Assembly (NCBI GenBank): GCA_022803075.1
Contig: JAFFTF010000006.1
Coordinates: forward strand, 248,251-312,250
DNA: 64,000 nt
Reading direction: 5' to 3'
Origin: Micrococcales bacterium 31B
GTDB taxonomy: Bacteria; Actinomycetota; Actinomycetes; Actinomycetales; Dermabacteraceae
The translations under genes were made by a program, and so were the position numbers. This document shows, piece after piece, positions 53,201 through 61,279 of the stretch (positions within the stretch are counted from its first letter, which is position 1; every line of letters starts with the position of its first letter). The notes below the pieces were generated by a model. It worked only from the letters and a program-made list of their open reading frames with translations. It had not been told where the DNA came from and did not search any database.

Positions 53201-53502
53201 AAAAGGGCGCGTCATGCACCGTGAACGGCGCCCCGGGCAACTACGTCATGATCGGGTACGAGAGCATGCCCTCGGGGTCAACCGCCGTCGTACACATTGA
53301 GCAGCCGAATTCCGTGCGAAACGTGAATCATGGAGACCTGCCCGCAGGGAGCGGTCTCACTCAGGCGAAGGACCCCGCTAGCGGCGGCGCGGCTGTCTGT
53401 CTCGAATCCACCGGGTCATACTACTTATGGCTGACTGCCAAGACCCCCGACGGCAAGACGTACGACAACCGGGGCTGGGATTGGGCGCAGATGGTTCCCT
53501 AA
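47260..53502 (+). CDS. Giant cell-surface protein with Ig/cadherin-like and FN3 repeats
   Basis: A 2080-residue protein with a signal peptide or anchor helix at residues 14-33 and the rest outside the cell. Residues 40-400 look like beta-propeller-type repeats. About 400-1300 hold eight or nine Ig/cadherin-like repeats of roughly 95-100 residues; their calcium-type signatures are NDTDPNGD (about 427), NDYDPTGG, NDSDPLGG, ANDTDPQG and NDADPMG. Several FN3 domains follow from about 1503 (PIAAVQVKGIGDGYVDLQW, then ITNYTV; later VSWPAAQANGDAVSGYTV). There is no LPxTG motif. The start is TTG with a GGGGGGAAG ribosome-binding site. It heads the moxR-DUF58-transglutaminase-FHA-kinase cluster, an arrangement seen in other actinobacteria. 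Its role (adhesion, wall sensing or scaffold) is unknown. Confidence 0.87.
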   Translation: MRSRGWFATHRKSGITSLVVVALVGSLTAAATQYEGFQQPNISLNDGGVWVTNESKQLVGRLNYPSGAIDGVLNVASTDFDVYQSSDNVMVDSDGSTGARLDTISPATVQKAGGIAAPGPASPALGGDTIAFADSKGNFWAIPAETLGSFTPASVKPTLALKEEPLVAVSVDGKYAFAFAREASTMYTVSLQAGKYVKTAEVAVEGFSAGDGTQITVVGEHAVLFDSATGTVWSNGSASKISATGYTPAAGDIVQVPGADASVALIATTDGLVQTPIFGGAGTVLAAGASGTPAAPAFFQGCAYGAWVGSNVAMRSCGAAGPVVSPIPSLSDGAKLAYRMNYDFIVLNNLADGNTWLVAKNLELVNNWTQNTVSQDATSDSTEQSDDVRYDTNGDARPDRTNNQPPVAKADEYGVRPGATLLMPVTLNDTDPNGDVLTVRAGAAQTTPELGPVETVLSGTAFQIEVPSSAAPGDYRVSYVANDGRLDSAPAQVLIHVVDPSVSDEPKALPGKSSAATVAAGGTVTYNVLNDWMSPQGDPLYLKEAMLDEAYVGQGSVQFTPDGEITYRDAGSTLDKKVIKFTVADDHGKESTLGKLEITVLPTDQAKPILSPDHVQIQAGQATTLEPLLNDYDPTGGNLTLNSVELDIPETGMTVASQAASGRVEVTSETPGTYILNYEASGSGPGATSFIRVDVLERTAQQDPIAVNDIAVLPYGGSRLVGALDNDSDPLGGVLSISSVNVPETAFFKVEVLQHSVLRISSIRSSTQPASFTYTVVNAVGSATATVLVTPLSAPEQLLPPQPKDDYAKVRAGDVQTVPVLANDTDPQGAKLTLDPELKVETPGIGSAFVADNKIRFQASGEPGVAVVRYNVSNGGGEATATLRIEVTAREAKNEAPQPGVVRGRTVTGQRVTIPVNLSNADANGDSVSITSVGDDNPPQLGKIVSFSNDSITYEAFDQAGTDTFHFTVTDSFGAIGQGIAYVGIAKPSGDQPGPTAVPDQVDARPGTRLAIPVTVNDYSPTAAALAVVPEDLNGGEQLSPEVLNNQVVVQTPAQDGDYTFNYTITDGALTDSAAVVVKVRATAELKPPLPKDDFVPPSEAEKLQTFTVPVLTNDADPMGINTDLRVSLVGADATSTSASTATAAVLADQSLKVTFTEQPQLLRYRVTNPNFDTTADAFVHVPAKPPAPPEEEKEEVKPVRVAPAYNGAVLTVNAGESVEVPIVRYVSDLPDSRTPTLVDSASARATKSTIANGDPMVKDAATLLYATAPEASGSAVITVRVSDGPADDAEAKIATIAIQVSIVPKDRLAPLFTPRNLELEQAGAAGSLDLAALTTSFNTPEQLQWSLGTPLPAGFTTTLSGSTLSVKADGAAGTAGNVPIIVTDGGDTTRVTGSIALSTISSKRPLATLTAQTLDAVPGTAVTVNALQGSTNPFPETPLTVVADSLSYDQTQVTASISGSNIVVNPVAGKVGQATVEFKVADATGDVARQVQGRMTINVKGKPDPIAAVQVKGIGDGYVDLQWAAPANYGSPITNYTVTAASGALPAPFQCGVQTVCRITGLTNNQTYTFKVTATSAAGTSDPSTASGPARPDRLPPAPPAPTIKNQNGTLVVTWVAPDATNRSPDVSYDLLITPGLTNGTQTLNLPASSRSATLSSVALGTTYSVAVRANNSAGANGAVGNGAWSPAVSEKPSKPPTLPGAPSASREATKLGGIINVSWPAAQANGDAVSGYTVTATGDPSGPMTRQVAGNLTAYRFTGLNPNATYSFSVVAANRDGNGPASGNSNSVLPYSVPEAPGSVSLAQLEAGMSTATAAKMRVTWTAATTNGTALTGYVVNLPSGPVSVGANQTTYDFNGTNGTPVSVTVTARNAHTSGPGRSSNSVTPYGKPSLGGALTGTGSGPSIEWKWGAPILNGNKFVRWELSGAATTNITNAATRTYTTSPGYGVTENLTLTLVTSNGSVSQSASAYSGQEPRTYAQKGASCTVNGAPGNYVMIGYESMPSGSTAVVHIEQPNSVRNVNHGDLPAGSGLTQAKDPASGGAAVCLESTGSYYLWLTAKTPDGKTYDNRGWDWAQMVP

Positions 53503-53535
53503 CCTCATCGACAGGCTAGCCGTGCCGCGCATCTC

Positions 53536-53553
53536 ATGGGCACGTGTGCCCAT
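53536..53553. repeat. 18-bp inverted repeat after the surface protein gene
   Basis: ATGGGCAC-GT-GTGCCCAT is a perfect inverted repeat in the 153-base gap between the surface protein and moxR. It could be an operator or part of an attenuator. Confidence 0.4.
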
Positions 53554-53597
53554 TGCTAACCTCGAATCGCACCACGAACCTTAACCGTGCACTCCTC

Positions 53598-53617
53598 GCG
53601 GCCTCGCACGAGGCCGC
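53598..53617 (+). terminator. GC hairpin upstream of moxR
   Basis: GCGGCCTCG-CA-CGAGGCCGC is a perfect 9-bp stem with a 2-base spacer, 38 bases before the moxR start. Without a U-run it may reduce, rather than stop, read-through from the surface protein gene. Confidence 0.4.
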
Positions 53618-53655
53618 AGCGCTGCGGAGCACGACACAGAACTAGAGGAATCCAC

Positions 53656-54633
53656 ATGTCATTGACGCCGGAGCAAGCCACCCGCTTCGCCCAAATCTTC
53701 GACCGGCTCGTGTCGACCGTAGGTGCGTCGCTGCTGGGTAAGACCCACGTGGTGCGGCTCTCGCTAACCGTGATGTTCGCGGAGGGACACCTGCTGCTCG
53801 AAGACCTCCCGGGCACGGGCAAGACCAGCCTCGCGCGCTCCATCGCAGCCGCGGTGCAGGGCGAGAACTCCCGCATCCAGTTCACGCCCGACCTCTTGCC
53901 CTCCGACGTTACCGGCGTCTCCATGTACGACCAAGACACCAAGCAGTTCGAGTTCCACAAGGGCCCCGTGTTCGCCACCGTGTTGCTCGCCGACGAAATC
54001 AACCGCGCGAGCCCGAAGACGCAGTCGGCTCTGCTTGAGGTCATGGAAGAGTCCACGGTCACGGTGGACGGCGTGACACACCCGGTCGGCCGCCCGTTTC
54101 TCGTGATCGCCACCCAAAACCCTATCGAACAGGCGGGCACCTATCGCCTGCCCGAAGCCCAACTCGATCGCTTCATGGTTAAAACCTCCATCGGTCACCC
54201 CGACTTCGACACCACGGTTCAGGTGCTCAGTGAATCGGCTGTGCGCGACCGCAGCGCACAGATCACTCACGTCGTGACCCCCAAGATGGTCGCCGAAATG
54301 GCCGAGGCCGCGCAGACCGTCCATGTGGACCCCGCGATCAGCCGCTACGTCGCGCGACTCATGGAAGAAACCCGCAACGCCCCCGAGGTGCGAGCGGGAG
54401 TCTCCATGCGCGGTGGCATCGCACTGCTGCGTGCCGCCAAGGTATGGGCCGCGGCGAACGGTCGCCACTTCGTCCTGCCCGACGACATCAAGGCCCTCGC
54501 GGGGCCCGTATGGACCCATCGCCTTGTGCTGGACGCTGAGGCCGAATTCGCCGGAGCCACCGATGCGGGAATCATGCAGCGCGTGCTGGCCGAGGTGGCA
54601 CCGCCGCAGGCGCGGGACCTGACCCAGAGTTAG
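53656..54633 (+). CDS. moxR: MoxR-family AAA+ ATPase
   Basis: A 325-residue chaperone-like ATPase. Walker A is LPGTGKTSLARS, Walker B is VLLADEINRASPKTQSALLEVMEE (key part LADEINRA), and sensor 1 lies in FLVIATQNPIEQAGTY. MoxR proteins usually work with a VWA or DUF58 protein encoded next to them to mature or regulate a partner, here probably a membrane complex of this cluster. The ATG at 53656 follows GAGGAA; an upstream start in the same frame is not supported. The stop is two bases before the DUF58 start. Confidence 0.93.
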   Translation: MSLTPEQATRFAQIFDRLVSTVGASLLGKTHVVRLSLTVMFAEGHLLLEDLPGTGKTSLARSIAAAVQGENSRIQFTPDLLPSDVTGVSMYDQDTKQFEFHKGPVFATVLLADEINRASPKTQSALLEVMEESTVTVDGVTHPVGRPFLVIATQNPIEQAGTYRLPEAQLDRFMVKTSIGHPDFDTTVQVLSESAVRDRSAQITHVVTPKMVAEMAEAAQTVHVDPAISRYVARLMEETRNAPEVRAGVSMRGGIALLRAAKVWAAANGRHFVLPDDIKALAGPVWTHRLVLDAEAEFAGATDAGIMQRVLAEVAPPQARDLTQS

Positions 54634-54635
54634 CC

Positions 54636-55865
54636 GTGTCGACAACTCAGCCACACGTAACGCGCCCGGGAGAAGCCCGCGGCGGCGCCCGCGCATGGGC
54701 TCGGTTTCGGCGCCTGATCTCCTTCGTGGCACCCCTGGGCTGGGTCTGTCTCGTCGGTGTGGCCGTCTCTCTCACCCTCGGTCTGTGGCTGCACTGGTTT
54801 GAGTTCATGCTGGTAGCGTGCTCGCTCGGGATCGCCCTCCTCGCCGCCAGTGCCTACTTGATCGGGCGCCAGCGTTTCGATGTGTCCCTCGACGTCGCGA
54901 AGAATGCGGTTGAGGCGGGGGAACCTGCCGAGGGGGGAATCCGCGTGACCAACCGGGCCACCCGCGCGTCCGCCGCCGTACGAATCGAATTTCGGGTGGG
55001 AGCCGAACGCGGCTCGTTTACGCTGCCGCGCCTGCAACCCGACGAAACCCACGAAATGGGTTTTCGGATACCCACTCACCGCCGAGCCGTCATCAACCTC
55101 GGCCCCGTCACGAGCGTGCGCGACGACCCCTTTGCGCTGCTGAGCCGCACCGTGTACTGGACCAAAGTACAAGAATTGCTGGTGTACCCGAAGGTGGTGC
55201 GGCTGCCCGAATCGGAGACGGGCTTTCTGCGCGACCTCGAGGGGTTCCCGTCGCTCGACATCAGCGATTCCGACATGTCCTTTCATGCGCTGCGCGATTA
55301 CGTACGCGGTGACGACACTCGGCAAGTGCACTGGAAGTCCTCCGCACGCACCGGGCGTCTCATGGTGCGACAGTTCGAGGAGTCGCGCCGCTCCCGCGTC
55401 GTCATCGCACTGGACGACCACGAAGCGGCGTATGCGAAGCCCGACGAGTTCGAGTTGGCCATCTCGTGCGCGGCGAGCGTCGCCCTCGAGACTATGCGCA
55501 GCGGCAAGCGGTTCAGCATTTTCAACGGCCCCCAGGCGATAGCCGCGCCACACCGCACGGCGGCCCTCGACGCCTATACCCGGCTCGACTTCGCGACCGC
55601 GCACCACAGCATTCACGAGATGCCGCGCCTGATCACCATGCAGGCCTCCGATGCGTCGGCCATCGTGTGGGTCACCGGCTCGTCGACCAGCCCCGCCGAC
55701 CTGCGCCGGAGTGTCGCCCTGCTGCCGCTCGGCGCGATGGTCATCATCCTGCGGGCCGATCTGGGCGCCAAACTGACGCGCAACAGCCTGGGCATCGCGA
55801 CCGTCACGACGGTCGGCGATCTCGAGCACCTCGCGAGTGGAATGAGATTGGCAGGTATGGGATGA
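54636..55865 (+). CDS. DUF58 domain-containing membrane protein
   Basis: A 409-residue protein with two membrane helices near the N-terminus (about residues 28-70) and a DUF58 domain. The DUF58 signature is DYVRGDDTRQVHWKSSAR (about 225-242), followed by a VWA-like fold (RRSRVVIALDD). It is the standard MoxR partner. The start is GTG two bases after the moxR stop, and the stop overlaps the transglutaminase-like gene (ATGA). Confidence 0.9.
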   Translation: MSTTQPHVTRPGEARGGARAWARFRRLISFVAPLGWVCLVGVAVSLTLGLWLHWFEFMLVACSLGIALLAASAYLIGRQRFDVSLDVAKNAVEAGEPAEGGIRVTNRATRASAAVRIEFRVGAERGSFTLPRLQPDETHEMGFRIPTHRRAVINLGPVTSVRDDPFALLSRTVYWTKVQELLVYPKVVRLPESETGFLRDLEGFPSLDISDSDMSFHALRDYVRGDDTRQVHWKSSARTGRLMVRQFEESRRSRVVIALDDHEAAYAKPDEFELAISCAASVALETMRSGKRFSIFNGPQAIAAPHRTAALDAYTRLDFATAHHSIHEMPRLITMQASDASAIVWVTGSSTSPADLRRSVALLPLGAMVIILRADLGAKLTRNSLGIATVTTVGDLEHLASGMRLAGMG

Positions 55866-58369
55866 GCACCGCAACCGACTCGGCCCCCCACGCCGAACCC
55901 CAGCCCACTCAACCGGCCACGACCGAGCAGACGGCCCCCGTGGCGTCCGAGACTGAGCGGGCCGCCCTGCCGCCGCTGGGCCGTAGCCTCGTGGACGCGC
56001 TCGCGTTCGCGCTCATGTTTGGAGCGGGCGCACTTGGCTTTCAAGGCTCGTTTGGCGGCAATTTCTACCTCATCACCTGCGCGGGAGCCGTGCTGCTGGG
56101 GTTCTTGGTGACGGCGCTCTGCACGGGCTTCCGCCTGGGGGTGATTCCCGGGGTGCTGCTGTGCATCGTGTTCTACCTTGCGTTTGGCGGGCTGCTCGTC
56201 GTGCCGCAAGAGGGCCTATTTGGCGCGCCCACGCTCGAAGTGCTGCGCATGATGGCCGAGGGTGCCATCGTCGCATGGAAGCAACTTCTCACGATCGTCA
56301 CGCCCGTCGGCGACCTGCCCGCACTGCTCGTGGTGCCCTATTCACTCGGCATCGCGTGCGCGTCCAGCGCCCTCGCGATCGCTATGCATTCACGCCGCTA
56401 CCTGCTGGCCCTGCTGTTCCCCGCGGGTTACCTCGCGGGCGCTATCCTCACCGGCACCAAGGCCACCGCGTACCCCGTGCTGCAGGCGCTCGCGCTCGTG
56501 GTGGTTGCGCTCTTGTGGGGTACCTGGCGGTCGATTCAATCGCGCAACGGGGCCTCGTCGCTGGGGCTGCCGAGCATGCGCAATTGGCGCATCGGTCGGG
56601 TCGTTGCGGGTGGCGCGACTCTCGTGGCTATTGTGGGCCTCGTGGCCGTCGGCGCGGCCTACCTGCAACCCACGGGCGACCGCTTCGTGCTGCGCGACGA
56701 GGTGGTGCCGCCGCAGGTGTTTGAGAACCTGCAAAGCCCCCTGGCGGGTCAGCACGCGTACTACAAGTACCAGGCAAAAGACACGGTGCTCTCGGTGACG
56801 GGCAGTTTGCCGGAGAACGCGCGCATTCGAATCGCGGCGTTTGACGATTACAACGGCACGGTCATGGATGTTGCCGGCACCGACGCCCTCGGTACCGATT
56901 CGGGCGAGTTCCGTCGCGTGGCCTCCCAGATTGGGTCGGACGCCGCGGGTGTCCCGTACACAGCGAACATTACGTTGGGTGGGTACAACCAGGTGTGGGT
57001 GCCCGAGGTCGGCGCCGTGACTGGACTGACGTATTCGGGTGCCCGCGCAGAGCAGTTGCAGGGGGCGCTGAGTTACAACGAAACGGCTCGCACCATGTTT
57101 AGCCTCGTGCCGCTGCGGACGGGAGACGCCTACACCCTCACCGGCATCGTGGAGCCGGTGCCCACCGAGGCGCAACTGCTGAAGGCGACGGTGGAACCCC
57201 TCAATCTGCCCGCGCTTCAGCAAGTTCCGCCGAGCCTCGTGACTGCGGCGCCGGGGCTCGTGGGGGAGGCGCAAACCCCGTATGAAAAGGCGAAGAATGT
57301 CGCCGAGAACCTGCGTGCGGCCGGGAGTTTCAGCCACGGGCTCGAGGGGCAGCTGCCGTCACTGCCCGGTCACGGTGCAGGTCGACTCGACACGATGTTC
57401 CGGCCGCCGGACGTCGATCAGGCCGGCAACATTATCGGCGATTCCGAGCAGTATGCCGTGGCCATGGCCATTGTCATGCGTCAGCAGAACATTCCGGCGC
57501 GAGTGGTGATGGGTTTCAAGTCGAAGCCCAACGGTGGGGCCGGAGCCTACACGGGCAACGATGTGTATAGCTGGGTGGAGATCAACTTCGCCGGCTACGG
57601 TTGGGTGGCCTTCGACCCGACGCCCGATGAAGACAAGCAAGAACAGCAACCGATCAAGCAGCCACGCACGGAGACGCAGGCCGAGGTGCACCCGCCGCCG
57701 CCGCCCAAGGCGGAGATCCCGGAGGCGCCTCCGGTGGCGTCCGCGGACGCCCCCAAGAAGAAGCCCGAGGACAAGCCGACCCCCGAGGAAGGCCGTTCGA
57801 TGTTGTTTTACGCGGGCCTCGGTGTTGGCGGACTGCTCATTGTGCTGGCGCTGTTCCTCATGACTATCGTGCTGGTCAAGGCGTCGCGGCGGCGCAAGCG
57901 CCGCAACCGTGGCCATACCAGCGACCAGTACCACGGCGGCTGGGCTGAGGTGCGTGACTTCGCCGCCGACCTGGGCCGACACGTGACGCCCAGGCGCACT
58001 CGGCAGGAGCACGGCCGCGAACTCGCGCAGGCGTATCCTGCGGTCGACATCATGGCCCTCGCGCGGCGCACCGATGCAGGGGTTTTTGGCCCGGGAGACC
58101 CAGCGCCAGATTCGGTCTCCGATCACTGGAGCCGGGCGCACGCCACCATGAAGGAGATGGCCGCGAGCGTACCGTGGGGTCAACGCATTCGTGCGCCGTT
58201 CTCGTTGCGTTCCCTGCGCTCCCAGCACAAGCGGGCGGCGAAGCAGGCACGGCGGGCCGCGAAGTTGTCGCGGCGAGCCGACAAGCAGGCCGAGCGCGCC
58301 GCCAAAAGGTCCAATGCTAAAGGTGGGGACGGCACTGCGCCGCCCGCCGCGGGTTCCCCCGCGGTGTAG
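55862..58369 (+). CDS. Membrane transglutaminase-like protein (DUF3488 type), triad altered
   Basis: An 835-residue protein with about seven helices in residues 45-275, an extracytoplasmic region with the transglutaminase-like domain (about 475-595), a Pro/Lys linker, a last helix (about 645-670) and a basic cytoplasmic tail rich in KQARRAAKLSRRADKQ-type sequence. At the place of the catalytic Cys stands Ser528 (GDSEQYAVA). The His position (HAW in active enzymes) is Tyr569 (VYSW). Asp585 in FDPTP is kept. So classic transglutaminase or protease activity is doubtful. The start overlaps the DUF58 stop in ATGA. It is expected to act in the MoxR/DUF58 complex. Confidence 0.88.
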   Translation: MSTATDSAPHAEPQPTQPATTEQTAPVASETERAALPPLGRSLVDALAFALMFGAGALGFQGSFGGNFYLITCAGAVLLGFLVTALCTGFRLGVIPGVLLCIVFYLAFGGLLVVPQEGLFGAPTLEVLRMMAEGAIVAWKQLLTIVTPVGDLPALLVVPYSLGIACASSALAIAMHSRRYLLALLFPAGYLAGAILTGTKATAYPVLQALALVVVALLWGTWRSIQSRNGASSLGLPSMRNWRIGRVVAGGATLVAIVGLVAVGAAYLQPTGDRFVLRDEVVPPQVFENLQSPLAGQHAYYKYQAKDTVLSVTGSLPENARIRIAAFDDYNGTVMDVAGTDALGTDSGEFRRVASQIGSDAAGVPYTANITLGGYNQVWVPEVGAVTGLTYSGARAEQLQGALSYNETARTMFSLVPLRTGDAYTLTGIVEPVPTEAQLLKATVEPLNLPALQQVPPSLVTAAPGLVGEAQTPYEKAKNVAENLRAAGSFSHGLEGQLPSLPGHGAGRLDTMFRPPDVDQAGNIIGDSEQYAVAMAIVMRQQNIPARVVMGFKSKPNGGAGAYTGNDVYSWVEINFAGYGWVAFDPTPDEDKQEQQPIKQPRTETQAEVHPPPPPKAEIPEAPPVASADAPKKKPEDKPTPEEGRSMLFYAGLGVGGLLIVLALFLMTIVLVKASRRRKRRNRGHTSDQYHGGWAEVRDFAADLGRHVTPRRTRQEHGRELAQAYPAVDIMALARRTDAGVFGPGDPAPDSVSDHWSRAHATMKEMAASVPWGQRIRAPFSLRSLRSQHKRAAKQARRAAKLSRRADKQAERAAKRSNAKGGDGTAPPAAGSPAV

Positions 58370-58384
58370 AGAGGAGCCCGAGAC

Positions 58385-60436
58385 GTGAATCAGACACCAG
58401 CGCGGTGTACCCGATGTGGATCACCCGTCAGTTCGGCTGCCTGCCCGTCGTGTGGGACCCCCACGGGTTTGGTCGCTCCCTATCGCCCCGACGCGCCGTC
58501 CCCCGAGGCGCCTCCGCGCTACCCGAATGTCAATGCTCCGAGCCAACCTGCGGGCGGCGGAGTTCCGGCGAACGGTGGGTCGGCGAACGGCGAGTCGGCG
58601 AACGGTGGGTGGGCCACGGCAGAGCAGCCGGTCACGTATCGTTTCGGCTACGTCGTGGCGCCACGGGGCAGCGTGCTGGGCACATGCACCCTCGACTTGG
58701 TCACCTATCTTGGTCCCGGCTTGGTGTTGCTGCTGGCCGGAATCGCGTACGTAGTGTTCAAGAATCCGCTTTACATGGTGCTGCTGCCGGGTCTCGTCGC
58801 CTATGTGTTTGGCGCGGTGCTTTATGTGCTGCACCTGGGTGCGGGCCAGCCGCTGCACGCGCGGCGACGCGGTCTCGTGGTGATGGGCTTTGACACGGCC
58901 GCCAGGCCGGGCTTTGGGCGAGCCTATGTAAACCTCCTATTCGTATCGCTGCTGGGCATCTTTAATTTCGTGTCGAGAGATCAATACGGCCGAGTCGTGT
59001 GTGAGCGCATTGCGGGCGTGGTGTGGATAGATACTCAAGGCGGTGCGAATCCGCTGGCTCTCGGCAGCCTGCCGCGCTCTGCTCACGCGGTGCCGGGTGG
59101 ACGCCCGCAGGTCCCCGGTGGCGGGACGCCGCGTGGACCCGAAACCACGCTCGAGCCCGGCCAGCAGACAGCCTGGGCGGGCTCCGGGGCAACGTCATCG
59201 TGGGCACCGGCGAGCTCCGTGGGTGGTGGTGCCGCTCCTCATGCGGGCGAGGCCAGTGAGCCGCATTGGGATTCGTGGAGCGAATGGGTGCTCGATGATA
59301 GGGAGGATCCCGCCGCGGCGTCCGGCAACACTGCCAGCCCGGTGCTGTCGGGTGGCTCGGCTTTGCCAGGTAGCCAATCGGACGGGGGTGGGCTAGCTAA
59401 TGCGGCCAATGGCGTGGACGCTTCGGTACTTGAGGACCCGGCCGTCGCTGCGGACGCGGCCGTCGCTGCGGACGCGGCCGTCGCTGCGGCCCCGCTCGCG
59501 CACCCCGAACCCCCTGGCCTCGGCGCAATCTCGCATTACGGCGAGGCTCCGGCAGCGCTCGGTGACGGGGCAGGGCACACTCTCGCGGCGGCACAGCCTG
59601 CACCCCCAACGCCGGCATTTGCGGCGCACATGACGCCTAATGCGAATGACTTCGCTCCTCGCGTCGACAGCGACGCGTGGGACGCAGTTTTAGGCAACGA
59701 CCCCGATCACGATGCCACTGCACGCTCGTTCCCTGGCGCGATCGAGTCCCTTGCGGAGCCGCCTGCCCTGCCTGCCCTGCCTGCCCCGCCTGCCGCGTCC
59801 GCTGCGACGGCACCGGCTGTACCTGTCCTCCCCGTGACCCCGGTGGCGGCGCAGGTACGGGCCTCCGTGGCGTCCGAACCGGCCCGTGCCGCTGAACCGG
59901 TGGCCGCGCAGGTACGGGCCTCCGTGGCGTCCGAACCGGCCCGTGCCGCTGAACCGGCGCCAGAACCGAGAACGTTGCAGGCCATAAACTCGGGGGGCGA
60001 CTCCATGCTGCTGTCGACCACGGTGCCCCAATCTGGTAGTCCCGTACTCGACGACGCCGACGAAGCGTTTGCAGCCACAGAAGTGTCTGTCGCCCGTCGC
60101 CGCAAGCGGGGCGCCGAACTGGTCACCAGCAACGATCAACGCGAGTTCATCTACGGGCACGTGGTGGTCGGGCGCAACCCAAGTGCGCCTCTCGAGGTAC
60201 CCGGGGCGAGCCCACTGCGTTTGCGCGACCAGTCCCGCACCCTCTCTAAGACCCACGCGCATCTTGAGGTCAACGAGCATGGAGTTTTCGTGACCGACCT
60301 CGGCTCGAGCAACGGCACCACCGTCGTTGACGCGGCCGGCACCGAGACCGAACTCGACCCGCTGCAGCCCGTCGCTCTGCAGCCGGGGGCGCACCTGCTG
60401 TTCGGTGACTTGCGCTGCGAGGTGCTGCGCCCATGA
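58385..60436 (+). CDS. Zinc-ribbon, RDD and FHA domain membrane protein
   Basis: A 683-residue protein. An N-terminal zinc ribbon has CTRC and CPSC pairs (Cys8, 11, 20, 23). A low-complexity stretch of NGGSANGES-type repeats follows, then an RDD membrane domain (about 89-217). Next comes a long Ala/Pro/Glu linker with two DNA-level repeats, and a C-terminal FHA domain (about 588-683) with the phosphothreonine-binding residues GR, S..H (SKTHAHLE) and LGSSNGT. FHA domains bind phospho-Thr, so it should be a target or reader of the kinase encoded three genes on. The start is GTG after GAGGAG. The stop overlaps the phosphatase gene start. Confidence 0.87.
   Translation: MNQTPARCTRCGSPVSSAACPSCGTPTGLVAPYRPDAPSPEAPPRYPNVNAPSQPAGGGVPANGGSANGESANGGWATAEQPVTYRFGYVVAPRGSVLGTCTLDLVTYLGPGLVLLLAGIAYVVFKNPLYMVLLPGLVAYVFGAVLYVLHLGAGQPLHARRRGLVVMGFDTAARPGFGRAYVNLLFVSLLGIFNFVSRDQYGRVVCERIAGVVWIDTQGGANPLALGSLPRSAHAVPGGRPQVPGGGTPRGPETTLEPGQQTAWAGSGATSSWAPASSVGGGAAPHAGEASEPHWDSWSEWVLDDREDPAAASGNTASPVLSGGSALPGSQSDGGGLANAANGVDASVLEDPAVAADAAVAADAAVAAAPLAHPEPPGLGAISHYGEAPAALGDGAGHTLAAAQPAPPTPAFAAHMTPNANDFAPRVDSDAWDAVLGNDPDHDATARSFPGAIESLAEPPALPALPAPPAASAATAPAVPVLPVTPVAAQVRASVASEPARAAEPVAAQVRASVASEPARAAEPAPEPRTLQAINSGGDSMLLSTTVPQSGSPVLDDADEAFAATEVSVARRRKRGAELVTSNDQREFIYGHVVVGRNPSAPLEVPGASPLRLRDQSRTLSKTHAHLEVNEHGVFVTDLGSSNGTTVVDAAGTETELDPLQPVALQPGAHLLFGDLRCEVLRP
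59441..59488 (+). repeat. 18-bp tandem repeat in the RDD-FHA gene
   Basis: GCCGTCGCTGCGGACGCG occurs twice exactly and a third time partly, encoding Ala-Val-Ala-Ala-Asp-Ala units in the linker. Confidence 0.8.
59840..59953 (+). repeat. 57-bp direct repeat in the RDD-FHA gene
   Basis: Two adjacent 57-bp copies differ at one base (GGCGGCG and GGCCGCG). Each encodes 19 residues beginning PVAAQVRASV and ending ARAAE. The near identity shows a recent duplication that keeps the frame. Confidence 0.9.
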
Positions 60437-61279
60437 AGCGTGTCACGGACGCGAATAGCGTCGAAGTGCGGGTCGGCCATGCCACCCACGTGGGTCGAGT
60501 GCGCAAGACCAACGAAGACTCAATTCTTGTGCGGCATCCCGTCTATCTGGTCGCCGATGGCATGGGGGGGGCACGAGCGTGGCGAGGTGGCCAGCTCGCT
60601 CGCGGTGGGGGAGTTCGCGCGGCTCGCGGGCACTCCACAAGCGACGGTCGCAGACCTCACCGAATGCGTGCACGCAGCCTCGACCCGCATTGATGCTCTC
60701 GGTAATGCGGGCACCACCATTGTGGCCGCCGTGGTGACGATCGTCGACGCCCGGCCGTATTGGATGATCCTCAACCTAGGCGATTCGCGCGCCTATCAGT
60801 GGATCCGCGGCATTGGCGAACCAACGCTGCGGCAGGTGAGCGTTGACCACTCGGTCGTGCAGGAGATGGTGGAATCCGGAGAGATTGCGCAGCGCGATCG
60901 GCGCCTACACCCCTCTCGCCACCTGGTGACGCGCGCGCTGGGAGCGGGTTCGGAATCCATCGAGCCGGATTATTGGTTGATTCCCCTCGAAGGGGGCGAA
61001 CGACTGGTGCTGTGTTCCGATGGATTGACCGACGAATTGTCGGATGCGGAACTCTTGGCCATACTGAATTTGGGCCTTGATGTACAACGCTGTGCTGAAC
61101 TCTTGACTCAAGCCGCCTGCGACCGGGGCGGGCACGATAACGTAAGTGTGATTGTTGTAGAAGTTGAGGGGCAGCCTGACACAGACAGCGTGCAGACTGA
61201 TCGGCGGGGGGAGCGCGGGGTGCTCACCTCCAAAGACCTCGATGACTCCGATACGCTACCCAGATCGGCCCGCAGATGA
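60433..61279 (+). pseudogene. PP2C-family Ser/Thr phosphatase, frameshifted at a G8 run
   Basis: The gene begins at an ATG overlapping the preceding stop (ATGA). It reads GRVRKTNEDS and VADGMGG, the metal-binding start of a PP2C phosphatase, then hits eight G at 60564-60571. The correct continuation, GHERGEVASS, is in the next frame and runs on with LGDSRAYQW, SDGLTDELSD and GGHDNVSVIVV to the stop at 61279. With one G fewer the product is a normal PP2C of about 281 residues with all aspartate metal ligands. The lesion is exactly in the DGMGGH active-site motif. It may be a sequencing error, slippage-based on/off switching, or a true null. It would oppose the downstream kinase. Confidence 0.85.

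Noticed and set aside
60541-60600. Programmed ribosomal frameshift in the PP2C gene
   Set aside because: There is no slippery heptamer with a downstream structure and the family is not known for it; a homopolymer error or slippage mutation is simpler.
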